From Luteolibacter luteus (lineage in GTDB: Bacteria; Verrucomicrobiota; Verrucomicrobiia; Verrucomicrobiales; Akkermansiaceae): a stretch of 64,000 bases of DNA. The stretch covers positions 1,736,001 through 1,800,000 of the forward strand of contig NZ_CP051774.1 in the NCBI RefSeq assembly GCF_012913485.1, in the 5' to 3' direction. How positions within the stretch are numbered: the stretch's first letter is position 1; each line of letters starts with the position of its first letter. The notes under the pieces are model-generated. The model was not told the DNA's origin and did no database searches. It worked only from the letters and a program-made list of their open reading frames with translations. Shown here one piece after another: positions 59,920 through 64,000 of the stretch. A program made the position numbers and the translations under genes.

Positions 59920-60912
59920 ATGAGTAGCGTCCACTCCTCCCTTTCCGAAACGAAGGAATATCTTCAGGCGATCCGCCAGCGGGTCGGCACCATCGTCGTC
60001 GGCCAGGATGTGGTCGTGGAGCGCATGCTCATCGCCCTGCTCACCAGCGGTCACCTCTTGCTGGAGGGGATGCCGGGCCTCGCGAAGACACTTCTGGTGA
60101 ACACGCTGGCCCGCGCGATGCACCTGAACTTCCGCCGTATCCAGTTCACCATCGACCTTCTCCCCTCCGACATCCTCGGTTCGGAGATCCTCGATGAGCG
60201 AACTGGCGGTTTCCGCACCCATCAGGGCCCCGTTTTCACGAACCTGCTGCTGGCAGACGAAATCAACCGTGCCGCCCCCAAGGTCCAAGGCGCCCTCTTG
60301 GAAGCGATGCAGGAGCGAAAGGTGACCATCGGCAGCCAATCCTTTGCCCTCCCCGTCCCCTTCCTGGTGATCGCCACGCAGAACCCGATCGAGCAAAGCG
60401 GCACCTTCGAACTTCCGGAAGCCCAGCTCGACCGCTTCATGCTCTGCCATCGCCTCGGCTACCCGACGATGGCTGAAGAGGAGGAAATCCTCCGGCGAAA
60501 CCTGAAGCTCGGCGTGAAACGCGAGGGCTCCGGCGCCGTGGCCCGCACCGAGTTCGACATGATCAAAGAGGAGGCTATCGGCAGCGAGGCAGATCTCGTC
60601 GCTGCCATGGAAGCAGCAAACCACATCCACGTCAGCGATGTCTTCCTGAAGCATGTCGTCGACGTGGTCGAGCGCACCCGCAAGCACGCCGACCTGGAAC
60701 TCGGATGTTCCCCGCGCGCCGGAATCTCCTTGCTAAAAGCCTCACGTGCCCGCGCTTTGCTCCATGGCCGCGACTACGTCATCCCGGAAGATCTCTTCGC
60801 CCTCGCGGAAGACGTCATGCTCCACCGCATCCGCTTGACCTACGAGGCCCTCGCGGAAGGAAAGACAGCCGCAGGGGTTCTGCGAGGGATTCTTGAGGAG
60901 TCGGTATCCTGA
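59920..60912 (+). CDS. MoxR-family AAA ATPase
   Basis: This 330-residue AAA+ ATPase starts at ATG 59920 and has Walker A GMPGLAKT (50-57), Walker B LLADE (Asp113, Glu114), sensor IATQNPIEQSGT and the C-terminal lid. MoxR ATPases act as chaperones that assemble VWA-containing membrane or cofactor complexes; the next genes encode a DUF58 protein and VWA proteins, the usual partners. A palindrome lies just upstream. It is divergent from the sigma operon. Confidence 0.92.
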   Translation: MSSVHSSLSETKEYLQAIRQRVGTIVVGQDVVVERMLIALLTSGHLLLEGMPGLAKTLLVNTLARAMHLNFRRIQFTIDLLPSDILGSEILDERTGGFRTHQGPVFTNLLLADEINRAAPKVQGALLEAMQERKVTIGSQSFALPVPFLVIATQNPIEQSGTFELPEAQLDRFMLCHRLGYPTMAEEEEILRRNLKLGVKREGSGAVARTEFDMIKEEAIGSEADLVAAMEAANHIHVSDVFLKHVVDVVERTRKHADLELGCSPRAGISLLKASRARALLHGRDYVIPEDLFALAEDVMLHRIRLTYEALAEGKTAAGVLRGILEESVS

Positions 60913-60968
60913 GACCTGCGCCGACACGCTTTCCAATCTCTCATCTACTATTTCTCCCGTAGCTCCTG

Positions 60969-61832
60969 ATGGATGCCACCCTCCAGCACTGTGATCCGCT
61001 CGATAGCCGCCAGTTCCACCTGGCCGTAAAGCGGCTCGCCGACAGCTTGAGCTATGGCACCGACAAGAGTCCCTTCCTCGGGCAAGGGATCGAATACGTG
61101 CAATCCCGCCGCTACGAGCCAGGAGACCCCGTGAAGTCGATCGACTGGCGGGTCACCGCCCGCACTGGCAAGGCGCACGTGAAGCAATTCGAAACCCCGA
61201 AGCAGATGCCCGTGTGGCTGGTGGTGGACACCTCCGCATCGATGGCTCTCGCCTCGCATCCGCCGGGGAAATACGGGCTGGCGCTCCAAGTCGCGGGCGG
61301 CATCGCCCTGGCCTGCCTTGATCGAGTGAGCCCCGTAGGCGTCCTCGGAGCCGGAGGCCGCGACCTCGTGGTGCAGCCCAGCCTTTCCCGCGATGTCCTG
61401 CTGCAATGGCTCCACTCGCTGCGCACCTATCGATTCGACGAACCCACCAACCTGGGCCAGCGCCTGCTCGCGCTGGAGCCATCTCTCCGGCAGCGTTCCC
61501 TGCTCGTCGTGCTCAGCGACTTCCATGACCCGGATGCACTCGCGGCGCTGAAGCTGGTGGGAGCGCGGCACGACTGCATCTGCCTCATCTTCCGCGATCC
61601 CGCGGAGGATCAACTCTCCGGTGCGGGCCTCTTCCGCGGCCGTGAAGTCGAATCCGGCCGCGAGGTGCTCAGCCACGGGCGGCGCATGCTTTCCACTACG
61701 GAAAATCTCTCCGAGTCCCTGAAGAAGGCCTCCCTGGATCACTTCCTCATCCAGCCCGGCACACCCTTCCTCGGCCGGCTCCGTCACTTCCTCCGCTCCC
61801 GCGGAGGAGTCTCCCGCCGCAACCGCCAATGA
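60969..61832 (+). CDS. DUF58-domain protein
   Basis: This 287-residue protein has the DUF58 signature GIEYVQSRRYEPGDPVKSIDWRV with a following VWA-like region (WLVVDTSASMA). DUF58 proteins nearly always follow moxR and are thought to help assemble surface or periplasmic VWA complexes. The start at ATG 60969 lies 56 bases after moxR. Its stop overlaps the next ATG (ATGA at 61829-61832), indicating a coupled operon. Confidence 0.9.
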   Translation: MDATLQHCDPLDSRQFHLAVKRLADSLSYGTDKSPFLGQGIEYVQSRRYEPGDPVKSIDWRVTARTGKAHVKQFETPKQMPVWLVVDTSASMALASHPPGKYGLALQVAGGIALACLDRVSPVGVLGAGGRDLVVQPSLSRDVLLQWLHSLRTYRFDEPTNLGQRLLALEPSLRQRSLLVVLSDFHDPDALAALKLVGARHDCICLIFRDPAEDQLSGAGLFRGREVESGREVLSHGRRMLSTTENLSESLKKASLDHFLIQPGTPFLGRLRHFLRSRGGVSRRNRQ

Positions 61833-62623
61833 CGCGACGCCTCCTCATCGCCCTGCTTCTTTCGCCTCTCGCGCTTCAGGCACAGGATACGCGCCCGGTG
61901 CCGACCCAGCGCGTCGGCCTGCCGCTCAACCTGACCGAGATCTACATCCCAGGCACGGAGCTGAAAGCGAAACCGCGCCGGGATCGCGAACCCCCTCTCG
62001 TAGTTCGCATCCTCGAGGTGAAGCCGGCGAAAGACGGGAGCCGCTACGACTTCGAAGTCCAAGGTCTCGAGGCAGGCCGCCACAATCTTTCCGACTACCT
62101 TGAACCCACCGATGGCAGCGCGGCAGCCGAGCTACCCGAGATCCCCTTGGAAATCACCAGTGCCCTGCCCGCCGGGCTGAGCTACCCGAACAAGATCGGG
62201 CGCGGCGAACTCCCCAAGCTCGGCGGCTATCGCACCACCATGACCGTTCTCGGCGGCATCTGGCTGGCCGGTCTTGGCGCGATCCTCATCTGGAAAAAGA
62301 AAAAGCCGGCTGATCAGGACCAAACAAACACGCCGCAAGCCTCTCTTGCCGAACGCCTCCGCCCCTTGGTCGATGAGGCTTCGAAAGGCAAGCTCACACC
62401 CGATGATCGGGCGAGACTGGAGCGTCTGGTGATCGGCCATTGGCGCGAGCGTCTGCCGGAGGTCGCAGCGCTGAGCCCGGCGGAAGCCATGACAAAGCTC
62501 CGAACCGATCCTCAAGCATCACCATTGATCCTTGCCTTGGAACGCTGGCTCCACGCCCCATCAAGCTCCACCTCCCAGGCTGAAATCGAGAAGCTTCTCT
62601 CACCCTACGCCGCCTCCATCTGA
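61829..62623 (+). CDS. Exported membrane protein of the MoxR operon
   Basis: This 264-residue protein has a signal peptide (cut near LQA-QD), a soluble periplasmic domain, a membrane helix (about 135-155, TTMTVLGGIWLAGLGAILIW) and a cytoplasmic helical tail. Similar proteins of the MoxR operon (often with DUF4381-like tails) sit between DUF58 and VWA genes and link the periplasmic and cytoplasmic parts. The family is not certain. It is followed by a VWA protein after six bases. Confidence 0.8.
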   Translation: MTRRLLIALLLSPLALQAQDTRPVPTQRVGLPLNLTEIYIPGTELKAKPRRDREPPLVVRILEVKPAKDGSRYDFEVQGLEAGRHNLSDYLEPTDGSAAAELPEIPLEITSALPAGLSYPNKIGRGELPKLGGYRTTMTVLGGIWLAGLGAILIWKKKKPADQDQTNTPQASLAERLRPLVDEASKGKLTPDDRARLERLVIGHWRERLPEVAALSPAEAMTKLRTDPQASPLILALERWLHAPSSSTSQAEIEKLLSPYAASI

Positions 62624-62629
62624 TCCACG

Positions 62630-63544
62630 ATGACCTTCGCCCATCCATGGCTTCTCGCTCTGCTCGTCCTGCCGGTCGGGCTGGCGGTATTCCTATGGAA
62701 GAGAAGCGGGCGACGTATCCCCCTGCCCTTCGATCATCAGCCGCTGCCTCGTGCACGCCTGCTTGGCTTCCTGCTCCGCAGCGCGGAACTCCTGCCGATC
62801 CTTCTCGCCATGCTGGCGATCGCAATCCTCGCCGGACCACGCCGCTTCGAGCAACCGCGCAGCGAGCGTGAGATGACGAATATCCTCTTCTGCCTCGATG
62901 TCTCAGGCTCGATGATGGCGCAGTTTGGCTCCTCGACGCGCTACGATGCCGCGATGGATGCGGTAAACGATTTCATCTCTTTCCGGAAAGGCGACGCATT
63001 CGGCCTCACGGTCTTTGGCAGCAGCGTATTGAATTGGGTGCCACTCACCAATGACGTCTCCGCCTTCAAGTGCGCGCCGCCTTTCCTGCGCCCTGAAAAG
63101 CTCCCGCCTTGGTTTGGAGGAACGATGATCGGCATGGCCCTGCGCGAGGCGGAAAAAACCATGCTCTCCAGCACTTCCGGTGACCGCATGATCGTGCTCT
63201 TTACCGATGGAGAAAGCTTCGACCTCGAAAACGGCGTCGATGTTGCAATCGCACAGAGCCTGAAGGCCAATGGCATCAAGGTCTACGACATCCATGTCGC
63301 TGAGGGAGGAGCACCGGATTCCGTCGCGGTGATCGCTTCGATGACCGGTGGCGAGGTCTTCACTGCGGGTGATCCGGGCGCTTTGAAAGCAGTCTTCGCG
63401 AAGATTGATGAGATGCAGAAGGCGCCTCTCAAGCGGGTCACGCCGGATCCCATCGACTTCTTCGAGCCCTTCGCCATCGCCGGTCTCTGCTTGGGCGGAC
63501 TCTATCTTTTCACCCTCTTCGGCCTGCGCCACACGCCATGGTGA
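62630..63544 (+). CDS. BatA-like VWA membrane protein
   Basis: This 304-residue protein has two N-terminal helices (about 7-23 and 51-69), a von Willebrand A domain with a full MIDAS motif (DVSGSM at 90-95) and TDGE, and a C-terminal helix (about 276-296). This matches BatA of the Bacteroides aerotolerance operon, encoded with MoxR and DUF58 proteins. It probably forms a membrane complex with the next VWA protein. The next gene's ATG at 63538 overlaps its end by seven bases. Confidence 0.88.
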   Translation: MTFAHPWLLALLVLPVGLAVFLWKRSGRRIPLPFDHQPLPRARLLGFLLRSAELLPILLAMLAIAILAGPRRFEQPRSEREMTNILFCLDVSGSMMAQFGSSTRYDAAMDAVNDFISFRKGDAFGLTVFGSSVLNWVPLTNDVSAFKCAPPFLRPEKLPPWFGGTMIGMALREAEKTMLSSTSGDRMIVLFTDGESFDLENGVDVAIAQSLKANGIKVYDIHVAEGGAPDSVAVIASMTGGEVFTAGDPGALKAVFAKIDEMQKAPLKRVTPDPIDFFEPFAIAGLCLGGLYLFTLFGLRHTPW

Positions 63545-64000
63545 CCACCCCGCTATTGCTGGCTCTTGCCTCGCTCGTGCTCGCCACGGGAGCTGAGTGG
63601 ATTCATCTTGGGCGGATCCGGAATGTCGCCGCACTCGCATTTGGCCCGGGCAAAAAACCATCACTCGCAGGACGGGCCGCGCCCCTGATCCGCATCGCCG
63701 GACTCGCCGCGCTGATTTGGGGCCTCACGACCCTGCTGCTACTCCCTCCCGCCGCGCATCGCTCCGCGGTAAAGGAAGTGGAGCCCAAGGAGCGCCAGCA
63801 CTTGTTACTGGTGCTCGATGTCTCGCCAAGCATGCGGCTCCGCGATGCCGGAGCCACCGGGAAGGAAAGCCGTATGGCCCGGGCCCGGGCGATCCTTGAA
63901 TCGGTGATCGCGCGGACAGCCCATGACAAACTGCACACCACGGTGGTCGCAGTTTACAATGGCGCAAAGCCGGTCGTCGAAGAGACGCGGGATCTAGAGA
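63538..64000 (+). CDS. BatB-like VWA membrane protein (3' partial)
   Basis: The ATG at 63538 overlaps the preceding stop and the frame is open to the end of the window, so the gene continues beyond it. The 154 residues visible include two membrane helices (about 3-19 and 46-64) and the start of a VWA domain with the MIDAS motif DVSPSM. It follows the BatA-like gene exactly as BatB does. The C-terminal part and any TPR domain are not visible. Confidence 0.85.
   Translation, partial: MVTTPLLLALASLVLATGAEWIHLGRIRNVAALAFGPGKKPSLAGRAAPLIRIAGLAALIWGLTTLLLLPPAAHRSAVKEVEPKERQHLLLVLDVSPSMRLRDAGATGKESRMARARAILESVIARTAHDKLHTTVVAVYNGAKPVVEETRDLE

Overview
The window looks like a piece of a Verrucomicrobiota chromosome, most likely a Luteolibacter-like or Akkermansiaceae/Verrucomicrobiaceae bacterium. 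This is inferred from GC-rich coding sequence, PEP-CTERM tails (VPEP/VPEPS followed by a helix and an RRRR end), a giant protein of autotransporter-associated strand repeats, a Tat-exported Gfo/Idh oxidoreductase, a DUF1080 sugar-hydrolase-like protein, and a type IV pilus locus whose layout resembles the Akkermansia pilus region around Amuc_1098-1102. No rRNA, tRNA, IS element or CRISPR array was seen.

Bases 1-10860 form one rightward type IV pilus/secretin block. It holds a PilN-like partial gene, a PilO-like gene, a periplasmic PilP-position protein, the secretin PilQ, an internal hairpin terminator, a protein of unknown function, the ATPase PilB, the platform protein PilC, a small membrane protein, a type IV pilin, and four tightly packed unknown envelope genes. 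A lipoprotein hydrolase, an ABC ATPase and two small unknown genes follow (10916-13760).

Bases 13772-18503 run leftward: a GH97 glycosidase, a YjbR-type protein and a long U32-family protein, with an S4 RNA-binding protein diverging at 18635. From 19028 to 35286 the content is mostly secreted, typical of a polymer-degrading verrucomicrobium. It includes a 1633-residue strand-repeat PEP-CTERM protein, a calcium-motif protein, an 856-residue repeat protein, the Tat-exported oxidoreductase, CorA, a PQQ-type propeller, an EF-hand protein, an SRPBCC protein, a class V aminotransferase and the DUF1080 protein.

Bases 35377-42146 carry a PEP-CTERM VWA (DUF1194-like) gene coupled to a membrane protein. 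They also carry a three-gene methyltransferase / FAD oxidase / membrane-protein operon joined by ATGA overlaps, a gene split by an in-frame TAG, and an SH3-SH3-GNAT fusion. Bases 42289-57426 are housekeeping and scattered genes: tricorn protease, Xaa-Pro aminopeptidase, NAD kinase, TlyA, DAHP synthase, OmpH/Skp, CHAD protein and NagA.

At 57460-59763 lies a leftward ECF sigma / small membrane protein / large membrane-anchored protein operon. At 59920-64000 a rightward MoxR-DUF58-VWA (Bat-like) operon runs off the end. Notable non-coding signals are two copies of a 35-bp palindromic repeat, an orphan terminator upstream of the EF-hand gene, a hairpin-dense 0.4-kb spacer, and short tandem repeats of 10 and 7 bases in spacers.
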